Positions 34,419-42,508 of a stretch of DNA of 64,000 nt are shown here, piece after piece (the first letter of the stretch is position 1; every line of letters begins with the position of its first letter). The position numbers and the translations under genes are program-made. The notes beneath the pieces are model-generated. The model was not told where the DNA came from. It did no database searches and was given only the letters and a program-made list of their open reading frames with translations. Source of the stretch: Candidatus Flexicrinis proximus (GTDB taxonomy: Bacteria; Chloroflexota; Anaerolineae; Aggregatilineales; Phototrophicaceae); assembly GCA_016712885.1 (NCBI GenBank), contig JADJQF010000015.1, positions 62,001 to 126,000 on the forward strand, read 5' to 3'.

Positions 34419-35573
34419 ATGTCCATCCCGTTTGCACGCGAGATATACGAGGCAGAGCACCTGGCGTTTGCAGCCAATTATCAGCGCTTCCTGCAAGAGC
34501 ATGTCGCGCCCTATCACGCCCAATGGGAGGCGGACGGCATCGTAGACCGCAGCGTGTGGCAAAAGGCCGCCGAGGGGGGTTTCCTGTGCATGGATGTGCC
34601 GCCGGTATTCGGAGGGCCAGGACTGGACGATTTCCGGTATAACGCCATTCTGGCCGAGACACAGGCCCGCGCGTTTTTGTCCGGGCCGATGTTTGGGTTA
34701 GGCACCGACATCGTCGTGCCGTACATCACGCGGCTGGGAAACGCGGAACAGAAGCGGCGCTGGCTGCCCAATCTGGCCTCCGGCGCGTGGATCAGTGCGA
34801 TCGCAATGACCGAGCCGGAAACGGGCAGCGACCTGGCCAGCATCGAGACGGTCGCGCATGACGATGGGGACGCGTACATCGTGACGGGACGCAAGATGTT
34901 CATCAGCAACGGGCATCTGAGCAACCTGCTGGTGCTGGTCGTCAAGACCGACCCGACCAAGCGGCATCAGGGCATCAGCCTGCTGGTGCTGGAGCGTGAC
35001 CAACAGCCATACCGGACCGTGCGGATTCTTGAGAAGATCGGCTATCTGGCGCGTGACGTGTGCGAGCTGGAGTTCGACGGGGTGCGGGTGCCGAAAGCCA
35101 ACCGGCTGGGCGACGAGGGCAAAGGCTTCGGCTATATGATGCAGGGGCTTCCGCAAGAGCGCCTGATTATCGGCGTGGGCACGATAGCCGCCTGCGAGGC
35201 GGTGCTTGACTACACGCAGGATTGGGTGAAGGAGCGCAGCGTGTTCGGCGCGAAGCTGAGTACGTATCAGAACACGCGCTTCACGCTGGCAGAGCTGGCG
35301 ACCGAGGTGCGAATCGCCCGGGTATTCATCGACAACTGCATCCGCCAACACGTGCAGAAGCGCCTGACGACCGAAGAGGCGTCGATGGCGAAGTGGTATT
35401 GCAGCCAATTACTGCAGAAGGTGAATACAGAGTGTTTGCAGTTGTTCGGCGGCCGGGGCTATCTGCTTGATAATCCAGTGGCGAAGGCCTACCGCGACAA
35501 CCGCGTCGAGCCGATTTATGGCGGGACTAACGAGATCATGAAGGAGATCATCGCCAAGGGAATGGGGCTCTAA
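34419..35573 (+). CDS. Acyl-CoA dehydrogenase (long-chain type)
   Basis: 384 residues. It oxidises acyl-CoA to trans-2-enoyl-CoA with FAD, passing electrons to ETF. Signatures: AIAMTEPETGSDLASI near residue 128, GRKMFISNGH near 158, LFGGRGYLLDNPVAKAYRD near 345 and PIYGGTNEIMKEI near 368. The position that holds the catalytic Glu in medium-chain enzymes (YEGT) is Gly here, but GLPQERLI near 245 supplies the alternative base Glu, exactly the arrangement of mammalian long-chain acyl-CoA dehydrogenase. So the enzyme is probably active on long or branched chains. GAGGAA lies 7 bases before the ATG. No other beta-oxidation gene is adjacent. Confidence 0.92.
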   Translation: MSIPFAREIYEAEHLAFAANYQRFLQEHVAPYHAQWEADGIVDRSVWQKAAEGGFLCMDVPPVFGGPGLDDFRYNAILAETQARAFLSGPMFGLGTDIVVPYITRLGNAEQKRRWLPNLASGAWISAIAMTEPETGSDLASIETVAHDDGDAYIVTGRKMFISNGHLSNLLVLVVKTDPTKRHQGISLLVLERDQQPYRTVRILEKIGYLARDVCELEFDGVRVPKANRLGDEGKGFGYMMQGLPQERLIIGVGTIAACEAVLDYTQDWVKERSVFGAKLSTYQNTRFTLAELATEVRIARVFIDNCIRQHVQKRLTTEEASMAKWYCSQLLQKVNTECLQLFGGRGYLLDNPVAKAYRDNRVEPIYGGTNEIMKEIIAKGMGL

Positions 35574-35671
35574 GGATGCGCGGCGCAGGCGGCGTGGCCG
35601 CGAGAAAGTTGCGCCGAAAAGGGAGTCTTGGCTATCCTTCTATCAGAAGAATTCCCGCAGTGGGAGGATTT

Positions 35672-36004
35672 ATGCTGTCGACCTTAGATAAGATTGGTTT
35701 TCCGCACCGGCGTGAGATCACGGCGATGGTCCTCGCGGTACTGCCGCTGTTCCTCAACATTAGTTCATATACTACGTTTAATGGACAGATGACCAGCTAC
35801 ACCGATTTTATTGACGTAGTCCTCGGGATCGGTCTGGCGATCGTGACCTTCAATAACCTCGTGTTTATCACCGAAGGCGAGGCGAAGTACAAAGTGATCC
35901 GCATCGTCCTGACGGTCGTCCTGTTCGCGCTGGCGGCGTTTCACATTTTGGGCGGACTGGGGATGCTGATCCACCTGCCCTACCCGCTTGGATATGGGGT
36001 TTAG
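35672..36004 (+). CDS. Small membrane protein with three helices
   Basis: 110 residues of unknown function. Three hydrophobic segments are visible: EITAMVLAVLPLFLNISSY, FIDVVLGIGLAIVTFNNLVFI and VIRIVLTVVLFALAAFHILGG. ATG 35672 is chosen because GGGAGG lies 4 bases upstream; the frame continues upstream to 35576 without a ribosome site. It lies 98 bases after the acyl-CoA dehydrogenase and may be cotranscribed, and converges with the second Uma2 gene with only 3 bases between stops. Confidence 0.65.
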   Translation: MLSTLDKIGFPHRREITAMVLAVLPLFLNISSYTTFNGQMTSYTDFIDVVLGIGLAIVTFNNLVFITEGEAKYKVIRIVLTVVLFALAAFHILGGLGMLIHLPYPLGYGV

Positions 36005-36007
36005 AGA

Positions 36008-36592
36008 TCAGGTTTGGATTTCTGGGGCGTCTTCGTCAACAACAAAGACTTCCCGGACCGGCAGTTCGAATCCGGGCAATACAGCGCCACCTGTAAGGAC
36101 TTCGCTCTCAGTCAGGATGGAGACATCAGCGTCTCTGGCGTAGACTTCGACGATTCTCTGTTTCGGGTAGACCAACCAGACGAGTTGCCCGCCGTGTGCA
36201 AGATAGTAGGCCGCTTTTGTGCGCAGATCGGCCACTTTGTTGCCAGGTGATTTGATCTCTACACACAGGTCGGGAATGATTGGTGCGGCTCCACGCGTGG
36301 TAAGCGGCAGCTGCCGAGCTTTGGACGTGAAGGCGATATCCGGCTGAAATGCGTTGTGCTCGTCGTCGGGAGATCGGTAGAGCGCCTCGACGACCAACCG
36401 TCCGAGCCGCTGAGGTTTCACAAAGCCACCAAGCGCCATCAGCAGATTAACGACGCAATCTCCGTACTCCTCGTTTGGCACTTTCTCCACCATCTGACCA
36501 TTGATCAGCTCGATTCCGCGATCCCCAGCGGCGGGACTTTCAACATAGTCCTCTAACTCTTTGACGGTCATCAATCGTACAGGAGTTAGCAT
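36008..36592 (-). CDS. Uma2-family (DUF820) PD-(D/E)XK-fold nuclease-like protein
   Basis: 194 residues. It has the canonical Uma2 motifs more clearly than the copy at 17546: IELINGQMVEKVPNEEYG near residue 27, FQPDIAFTSKARQ near 82 with the catalytic Asp, DLCVEIKSPGNKVADLRTK near 108 with the E-x-K, and KAAYYLAHGGQLVWLVYPKQ, the strand-helix that closes the fold. The two Uma2 proteins share only this family pattern and are not recent duplicates. GAGGGG lies 9 bases before ATG 36592 and an extended -10 is found at 36630. Function beyond a predicted nuclease is unknown. Confidence 0.87.
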   Translation of the reverse strand: MLTPVRLMTVKELEDYVESPAAGDRGIELINGQMVEKVPNEEYGDCVVNLLMALGGFVKPQRLGRLVVEALYRSPDDEHNAFQPDIAFTSKARQLPLTTRGAAPIIPDLCVEIKSPGNKVADLRTKAAYYLAHGGQLVWLVYPKQRIVEVYARDADVSILTESEVLTGGAVLPGFELPVREVFVVDEDAPEIQT

Positions 36593-36629
36593 TGGAGGAT
36601 CCCCTCAGCCCTAGAACTTGCATTATCCC

Positions 36630-36638
36630 AGTATAGCA
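36630..36638 (-). promoter_or_regulatory. Extended -10 of the second Uma2 gene
   Basis: Minus strand TGCTATACT, lying in the 48-base gap between the guaA stop and the Uma2 start, so the gene can be expressed independently of guaA. Confidence 0.45.
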
Positions 36639-36640
36639 CC

Positions 36641-38203
36641 CTATTCCCACTCGATTGTGCTGGGCGGCTTGGTGGTGATGTCGTAGAGAACGCGGTTTAC
36701 GCCTTTGACTTCGTTGACGATGCGGCTGCTGACCCGCGCCAGAAGCGAATAGTCCAGGCGCGCAAAATCCGCGGTCATGAAATCTTCGGTGGTCACGGCG
36801 CGCAGGGCAACGACTTCCTCATAGGTGCGATTGTCGCCCATGACGCCGACAGATTTGACGGGCAACAGCACGGCAAAGCACTGGGCAGTTGCCTGCTCAC
36901 CGTCATAATGGAGCAAACCTGCCTTGCCTAATTCCTCGGTAAAGATCGCGTCGGCGGCGCGCAAGGTTTCGAGGCGCGGCCAGGTGATTTCGCCGGGGCA
37001 GCGGATCGCCAGGCCGGGGCCGGGGAATGGCTGACGCCAGACGAGCGACTCGGGCAGACCGAGTGCCGCCCCTACCCGCCGCACTTCGTCCTTGAACAGG
37101 TCGCGGAGCGGCTCCACCAGTTCGAACTTGAGGTCATCAGGCAGGCCGCCAACGTTGTGGTGGCTCTTGATGGTCTTGGACGACTTGCTGCCGTGGGCGC
37201 TTTCGATGACATCCGGGTAGATGGTGCCCTGCGCGAGGTACTTGACGCCGTCAAGCGACCGCGCGAACTCCACGAAGGTGTCGATAAAAGCCCTGCCGAC
37301 GATTTTGCGCTTGGTTTCAGGCTCAGTGATGCCGTGCAGCCGCGTGAGAAATTCCTCGGTGGCGTCGATGGCTGTCAGGTTCAGACCGCGCTCGTCCCTG
37401 AAGACGCGGGCGACCTGTTCCGGTTCGCCCTTGCGGAGCATGCCCGTATTGACGAAACAGCAGACGAGCTGGTCACCGATGGCCCGCTGCAAAAGCGCCG
37501 CGACCACCGACGAATCTACGCCGCCGGAGAGTGCCAGCAGGACTTTCTCCGTCCCGACCCGGGCACGGATGGTATCGATGGTGTCGTCGATAAACGCGCC
37601 GGCGTTCCACTTCGGCTCACAGTTGCAGACATCGAAAACGAAGTTGCGGTAGACGAGCGTGCCGTGGGTGGTATGTACGACTTCGGGATGGAATTGCACG
37701 CCGTAGAGGCCGCGCGAGCCGTCGCCCATCGCCGCGAACGGCGAATTGGTGCTGACGGCCATCGGCGCGAAGCCGGCCGGGGGCTGCTCGATGCGGTCGC
37801 CATGGCTCATCCAGACCAGCGACGACTCGGGTACGCCGGTAAACAGAACGCCGCCTGTGTGGACGAGCTCGGCGCGGCCGTACTCGCGGTGGTCCGACGA
37901 GGCGACTTTGCCGCCCAGCGAATAGGTGAGCGCCTGCATGCCGTAGCACACGCCGAGGATGGGCTGCCCGGCCGCGAGAATAGCCGGTTGCAGCTGAGGA
38001 GCGCCCGGCTCATAGATGCTGTTCGGGCCGCCGCTGAGGATATACCCTTTGGGGAGATGCTGGTTGATCTTTTCGAGCGGGGCGTCGAACGGGAAGACTT
38101 CCGCGTAGACGCCTAACTCGCGGATGCGCCGCGCGATGAGCTGGGTGTACTGCGAGCCGAAGTCCAGCACGGCGATGCCGCCGGAACGCAGGTCGTGGGT
38201 CAT
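36641..38203 (-). CDS. guaA: GMP synthase (glutamine-hydrolysing)
   Basis: 520 residues, full length. It converts XMP to GMP, using glutamine and ATP. N-terminal glutamine amidotransferase: catalytic Cys in GVCYGMQAL near residue 84 and His-Glu in FHPEV near 172. Central ATP pyrophosphatase: P-loop LALSGGVDSSVVA near 225. C-terminal dimerisation/XMP region: QPFPGPGLAIRCPGEIT near 393 and the conserved end NRVLYDITTKPPSTIEWE. All expected residues are present. The start at 38203 is followed at once by the family N-terminus (AVLDFGSQYTQLIARRIRE). A good extended -10 lies 33 bases upstream. Confidence 0.97.
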   Translation of the reverse strand: MTHDLRSGGIAVLDFGSQYTQLIARRIRELGVYAEVFPFDAPLEKINQHLPKGYILSGGPNSIYEPGAPQLQPAILAAGQPILGVCYGMQALTYSLGGKVASSDHREYGRAELVHTGGVLFTGVPESSLVWMSHGDRIEQPPAGFAPMAVSTNSPFAAMGDGSRGLYGVQFHPEVVHTTHGTLVYRNFVFDVCNCEPKWNAGAFIDDTIDTIRARVGTEKVLLALSGGVDSSVVAALLQRAIGDQLVCCFVNTGMLRKGEPEQVARVFRDERGLNLTAIDATEEFLTRLHGITEPETKRKIVGRAFIDTFVEFARSLDGVKYLAQGTIYPDVIESAHGSKSSKTIKSHHNVGGLPDDLKFELVEPLRDLFKDEVRRVGAALGLPESLVWRQPFPGPGLAIRCPGEITWPRLETLRAADAIFTEELGKAGLLHYDGEQATAQCFAVLLPVKSVGVMGDNRTYEEVVALRAVTTEDFMTADFARLDYSLLARVSSRIVNEVKGVNRVLYDITTKPPSTIEWE

Positions 38204-38235
38204 GGGTTATCCTATATCATCCGAGGGTCAGGCGA

Positions 38236-38244
38236 ATTATAGCA
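38236..38244 (-). promoter_or_regulatory. Extended -10 promoter of guaA
   Basis: Minus strand TGCTATAAT, perfect hexamer with TGn. No -35 at 16-18 bases. Leader about 25 bases, so no room for a purine riboswitch. Confidence 0.55.
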
Positions 38245-38428
38245 GAACGGAAACTGGATGGCGCTTGCCGGTCAGTCCGCGGTAAAACGGGCGGGCGGGG
38301 CGCAGATTAAGTTCAGCACGCCGATATTGCACGAACGCGATAGAATAGTGTAACAGGTACAGAATTCGCTTCTTTGGATCTGGGTTAACCGCAGCAAGCT
38401 ATCACCCGTAACCGTGCAGGAGCCGCAC

Positions 38429-39283
38429 ATGCATGTCGAAACCTACAGCCTGCCACACGCGTGGTACCGGCGAACAGCCGCTTATCTGGCGCGCCTGGAG
38501 GCTGAAAACAACCTCATGCTTGGCCTCGCATATATCCTGATGCACGACCCGGGAGCGTTTTCCGAGTATTACCTGGGGACGGTGGTGGAGGACGAGCAGG
38601 TGGTCGGCGCAGCAGTGATGACCGTCCCGTATAACCTGGTGCTCTCGCACACCGAACATCCTGACGCCCTGGACGCGCTGGCGGCAAACGTCTACCGGAC
38701 GTTCAGGACGCTGCCGGGCGTCAACGGGCGCAAGGAGAACGCGGCTGCATTTGCGCGGATCTGGAGCGAGCGCACAGGACACCGGCACGAGCTTGAGATG
38801 GCCCAGCGGATCTACGAACTACGCGAAGTCAGGCCACCGGAAGGCGTACCGGGAACCCTGCGGACAGCGGTTCCCTCGGACATCGATATGATGGCCGAGT
38901 GGCAGTATGCATTCGCGATCGACGCCCACATGGAAGCCGACCGTGAGCGCAGCCGGATCTGGGCAGAGCGGGTATTCCAGGCGACTTCACGGCGCATTTA
39001 CTTCTGGATGGTGGACGGCCAAGCGGTGTGCATGGTCGGCACGACCGGCCCCACGCCAAGAGGGATCCGGATCGGGCCGGTTTACACACCGGCAGAGCAG
39101 CGCCGCAAAGGGTACGGCAGTGCCTGTACCGCGGCGGTCAGCCAGGCGATGCTCGACGAAGGCAAGGCGGCGTGCTTCCTGTATACGGATCTCGCGAACC
39201 CGACCAGCAACAAGATCTATCAAGAGATCGGCTATACGCCGGTTTGCGACGCAGACATCATACGGTTCTATCCGCGGGTATGA
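38429..39283 (+). CDS. GNAT-family N-acetyltransferase (two-part)
   Basis: About 284 residues. The C-terminal half (from about 135) is a GNAT domain with the acetyl-CoA loop EQRRKGYGSACTAAV near 233 and the NPTSNKIYQEIGYTPV end, as in FR47/YnaD-like enzymes. The N-terminal half (LEAENNLMLGLAYILMHDP, EQVVGAAVMTVP) resembles the degenerate N-terminal half of the same family, seen in tandem-GNAT proteins. The acceptor is unknown. ATG 38429 has AGGAG 6 bases upstream. A second GNAT gene follows after 111 bases on the same strand. Confidence 0.83.
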   Translation: MHVETYSLPHAWYRRTAAYLARLEAENNLMLGLAYILMHDPGAFSEYYLGTVVEDEQVVGAAVMTVPYNLVLSHTEHPDALDALAANVYRTFRTLPGVNGRKENAAAFARIWSERTGHRHELEMAQRIYELREVRPPEGVPGTLRTAVPSDIDMMAEWQYAFAIDAHMEADRERSRIWAERVFQATSRRIYFWMVDGQAVCMVGTTGPTPRGIRIGPVYTPAEQRRKGYGSACTAAVSQAMLDEGKAACFLYTDLANPTSNKIYQEIGYTPVCDADIIRFYPRV

Positions 39284-39394
39284 TTCTCCGCGTGGGGATG
39301 GCGCGGTTTGGCACGGTCGTCACGACATGTCATAATAGTCGCGACGAATCAATGCGCTTTCCCATTCATCCGCGCGCCGCGCAAGGGACTCCCA

Positions 39395-39910
39395 ATGGCT
39401 GATGGCCCACCGGTGTTTACAGTTCGCCCGCTGACGGTGAAGGACCGCACCTGGGTCGCTCAGTTCCTGGACGACCACTGGTCATCTACGAAGATTGTCA
39501 CCCGCGGACAGTCGTATTACGGACACCTCCTGCCAGGATTCGTGGCCTTTGAAGCGGGCCACGAGGACGACAAGACCCCCAACGCGATTGGCCTGGTGCT
39601 GTACCGCGCCGAGGGGCTGCATTGCGAGGTGATGACCCTCGACAGCCTGACGCCGAACATCGGAATCGGCTCGGCGCTGCTGGCCGCCGTGAAGGTCGCG
39701 GCCGCCGAAGCGGGGTGTAAGCGGCTGTGGCTGATCACGACTAACGACAACACGCGGGCGCTGCGCTTCTACCAGAAGCGCGGATTCCACCTGGTAGCGG
39801 TGTATCCGAACTCGCTCAACGAGTCACGGCGGCTGAAGCCGCAAATCCCGATCATCGGGATCGACGGCATTCCGCTGCGCGACGAGATTGAGCTGGAGGC
39901 GTCGATCTAG
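39395..39910 (+). CDS. GNAT-family N-acetyltransferase
   Basis: About 171 residues. Typical GNAT core: FTVRPLTVKDRTWVAQFL at the N-terminus, beta strand EVMTLDSLTPNIGIGSALLAA near 85 with the acetyl-CoA-binding turn (GIGSAL in place of the usual Q/R-x-x-G-x-G/A), and LWLITTNDNTRALRFYQKRG near 112, a near-perfect motif B for the family. The product is inferred only at family level. ATG 39395 is used because AGGG lies 7 bases upstream. The stop codon shares the palindrome CTAG with the stop of the converging membrane gene. Confidence 0.85.
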   Translation: MADGPPVFTVRPLTVKDRTWVAQFLDDHWSSTKIVTRGQSYYGHLLPGFVAFEAGHEDDKTPNAIGLVLYRAEGLHCEVMTLDSLTPNIGIGSALLAAVKVAAAEAGCKRLWLITTNDNTRALRFYQKRGFHLVAVYPNSLNESRRLKPQIPIIGIDGIPLRDEIELEASI

Positions 39911-40779
39911 CCGTTCAGGCTGGCAGGCGCGGCGGCTTCCGCTGCAACCAGATACCAGGCGGCGCCGAAGATCGCGCCGACCATGAACAGCAGCGCACTG
40001 AGGACGGCGGAAAGCAGCGGCGGAAGTTCCGGGAGGACCGGGATTTCGGCGCCAAGCTGCACGCTGGTCAGCATTTCGGGCGTGACGACGAAGATTGAGA
40101 TCAGCAGCGACACCGAACAACCGGCCAGCAGACCGACAGCCAGCAGGCCGACCACGACCTGAACGGAATGCCTGACCAGATGCCAACTGCGCCGGATGGC
40201 CGCTGTCCCGCCGGTCTGTTCGGCGGCGATGACCGGCGCGACGAGCAAATTGGCAAGCATCCAGGCGATGAAGGCCGGGACGAATACCAGCAGCGTCAGG
40301 CAGGCGACGCTGGGGTTGAGATTCATGGTGGGAGCCTGGGTTAAGCCGGTCAGACCGGAGGTGGTAGTCAGGCTGGCGAAGGACAAGCCCGTCGCGCCAT
40401 ACATCAGGACGAGATAGCCAATGATCATGGCCGATGTGATGGCCGTGTAGATGGCGGTGTAGGTGGCAATCGGGCGCAGGAGCGGCGTCAGGCTGAGGCC
40501 TTCGACAATCGACATCTGGCGGCCAACCATCCGTGCGAGCGCGATCCTTGCGGCAGCGACGGCAATCACAAACGAGGCGAAGGTCAGGACAAACTGCTGG
40601 GCGAAGATGATCAGCGCGCCAATGACCGGCGAGGTGTCCCCGCTGATGAGACCGTTCCAGATCGGGGCGACCAACGTGTCGAGGATAAGCGTCAGCCCGA
40701 ACGCCAACAGGCCAAACACAAACAAATCTGGCCACTGGAGGAACCCCCGAATGGTCGCGCGCCCGGCTCGTTCGAACAT
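39907..40779 (-). CDS. Integral membrane protein, six or so helices
   Basis: 290 residues, no specific family recognised. Hydrophobic helices lie near residues 18-36 (DLFVFGLLAFGLTLILDTLV), 52-85, 103-132 (IATYTAIYTAITSAMIIGYL), 152-180 (CLTLLVFVPAFIAWMLANLL), 200-235 and 250-280. A basic loop (RRSWHLVRHSVQVVVG) near 193 recalls the glycerophosphodiester-phosphodiesterase-like or DUF975-type membrane domains, in which one such charged segment follows an interfacial helix, but this is only a resemblance. Start ATG 40779 has GGCGG upstream. The stop overlaps the converging GNAT stop by four bases (CTAG). Confidence 0.72.
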   Translation of the reverse strand: MFERAGRATIRGFLQWPDLFVFGLLAFGLTLILDTLVAPIWNGLISGDTSPVIGALIIFAQQFVLTFASFVIAVAAARIALARMVGRQMSIVEGLSLTPLLRPIATYTAIYTAITSAMIIGYLVLMYGATGLSFASLTTTSGLTGLTQAPTMNLNPSVACLTLLVFVPAFIAWMLANLLVAPVIAAEQTGGTAAIRRSWHLVRHSVQVVVGLLAVGLLAGCSVSLLISIFVVTPEMLTSVQLGAEIPVLPELPPLLSAVLSALLFMVGAIFGAAWYLVAAEAAAPASLNG

Positions 40780-40876
40780 GTTTCCGCCTTTACCAATACA
40801 GCCACAGTCAGATTGAGGTTAGAGTGCCAGCGCGAATTTCGCAAGTCCGCGCGCCCTGCAAGGAACAGAATCGGTC

Positions 40877-40885
40877 TGATACAAT
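40877..40885 (+). promoter_or_regulatory. Extended -10 promoter of the der operon
   Basis: TGATACAAT, about 73 bases before the der ATG. TGCAAG lies 17 bases upstream of the hexamer as a poor -35. Confidence 0.45.
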
Positions 40886-40957
40886 AACAGGTTGAGCCGC
40901 GCCCGGAGTCTTCCACGCGCCTCAGACACCTGTATACAAACGACTGACACACATCCA

Positions 40958-42508
40958 ATGCCTAGAAAACCTCTCATCGCCCTAGTCGGGCGGCCAAACG
41001 TGGGCAAGTCCGCCCTCTTCAACCGGCTGGTCGGCGAACGACTGGCTGTCACCAATCCGATTCCGGGCACAACCCGTGACCGGCTGTTCGGCGAATCGTA
41101 CTGGAACGGCATCCAGTTCAGGGTCGTCGATACCGGCGGCATCGAAGTCTACCAGCCGAAAGGCACGCGCGACGAAAACCCACTCAGCGAAGGCAGCGTG
41201 GAATTCATCCCGCTGATCCGGCGGCAGGCGCTGATCGCCATCGACCAGGCCGACGTAGTGGTGCTGGTGGTGGACATCCATCACGGCGTGACCGCCGCCG
41301 ACCAGGAGATCGCTGAAATCCTGCGCCGCACCAACAAGCCGATCATCATCGCCGCAAACAAGGCGGATGACATGCGGTCCAACGACAATGCGATGGACTT
41401 CTACGCGCTGGGCCTGGGCGAGGTCGTCGCATGCAGCGCCGTGCACGGCGTCGGGGTCGGCGACCTGCTCGACAAGGTGGTCGAGGCGCTGGGCAAAGGC
41501 GACTGGCTGGACGAGGAAAACCCGGACGACGATCATCTGAAGATCGCCATCGTCGGGCGCCCCAACGCCGGAAAGTCGACGATCGTCAACAAACTGATCG
41601 GCGAAGAACGGGTGATCGTCAGCCCGATTGCCGGGACGACGCGCGATGCGATCGACACCGACATCACATGGCACGGCGAGAAGGTCACGCTGATCGACAC
41701 GGCGGGCATCCGGCGGCGCGGCAGGATCGAGCCCGGCGTCGAGCAATTCAGCGTGATCCGCGCGATGAACGCCATCGAACGGGCAGACCTGGCACTGCTG
41801 ATCGTCGATGCCGAGCAGGGCGTGACCGAGCAGGACGAACACATCGCCGGTTACGTGATCGAGGAATTCAAGTCGCTGGTGATCGTCGTCAACAAGTGGG
41901 ACGCGGTGGCCAAAGACTCGAACACGATCCTGTCGTTCACGGAGACGGTGCGCGAACGCCTGCACTTTGTGCCGTATGCGCCGCTGATCTTCATCAGCGC
42001 GTTGAGCGGTCAGCGCATCCATCAGGTGCTGGAAGTCGCCAACCGCGTGTATGAGGCGCGGCATTTCCGCGTCCCGACGAGCGAACTCAACAAAATCCTG
42101 CGCGAAGCCGTGCAGCGCCACCCGCCCCCGATGAAAGGCACGCGCCGGCTGAAGCTGTATTTTGCGACGCAGGTGCGGACGGCCCCGCCGATCATCCTGG
42201 TACACGTCAACGACCGCACGCTGATCCACTTCACATACAAACGGTTCCTGGAAAACCGGATCCGCGAGAAGTTCGAATTTGAAGGCACGCCGATGCGGCT
42301 GAGCTTCCGCGCGTCGGAAAACAGCCCCAAGCGCGACGGCGTGGAGGTCAAGATCACGCGCGACGACAGCGGGATGGACGAAGCCGAGGAATTCAGCGCG
42401 CTGGATATGGGCGCGATGGAGCCGGAGGGGATGTTCAAATTCGACCCCAGCGCGCATGAGGAAGACACCGACAGCGACGGCTTCTATGCCGACGAGGACA
42501 AGGCGTGA
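40958..42508 (+). CDS. der: GTPase Der (EngA), 50S ribosome assembly
   Basis: About 516 residues; typical Der is 440-490. Two tandem GTPase domains: first GRPNVGKSALF near residue 11, NPIPGTTRD and DTGG; NKAD near 136; second GRPNAGKSTIV near 203, PIAGTTRDAID, DTAGIRRRGRIE and NKWD near 315. A KH-like C-terminal domain follows (RRLKLYFATQVRTAPPIILVHV). Der assists late 50S subunit maturation. The last 45 residues form an acidic tail (DEAEEFSALDMG to DSDGFYADEDKA) that most homologues lack. Its TGA overlaps the GTG of the next gene (GTGA). Confidence 0.95.
   Translation: MPRKPLIALVGRPNVGKSALFNRLVGERLAVTNPIPGTTRDRLFGESYWNGIQFRVVDTGGIEVYQPKGTRDENPLSEGSVEFIPLIRRQALIAIDQADVVVLVVDIHHGVTAADQEIAEILRRTNKPIIIAANKADDMRSNDNAMDFYALGLGEVVACSAVHGVGVGDLLDKVVEALGKGDWLDEENPDDDHLKIAIVGRPNAGKSTIVNKLIGEERVIVSPIAGTTRDAIDTDITWHGEKVTLIDTAGIRRRGRIEPGVEQFSVIRAMNAIERADLALLIVDAEQGVTEQDEHIAGYVIEEFKSLVIVVNKWDAVAKDSNTILSFTETVRERLHFVPYAPLIFISALSGQRIHQVLEVANRVYEARHFRVPTSELNKILREAVQRHPPPMKGTRRLKLYFATQVRTAPPIILVHVNDRTLIHFTYKRFLENRIREKFEFEGTPMRLSFRASENSPKRDGVEVKITRDDSGMDEAEEFSALDMGAMEPEGMFKFDPSAHEEDTDSDGFYADEDKA

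Noticed and set aside
36066..36080. GTTCGAATCC, as in a tRNA T-loop
   Set aside because: It lies inside the second Uma2 gene and has no surrounding tRNA structure.
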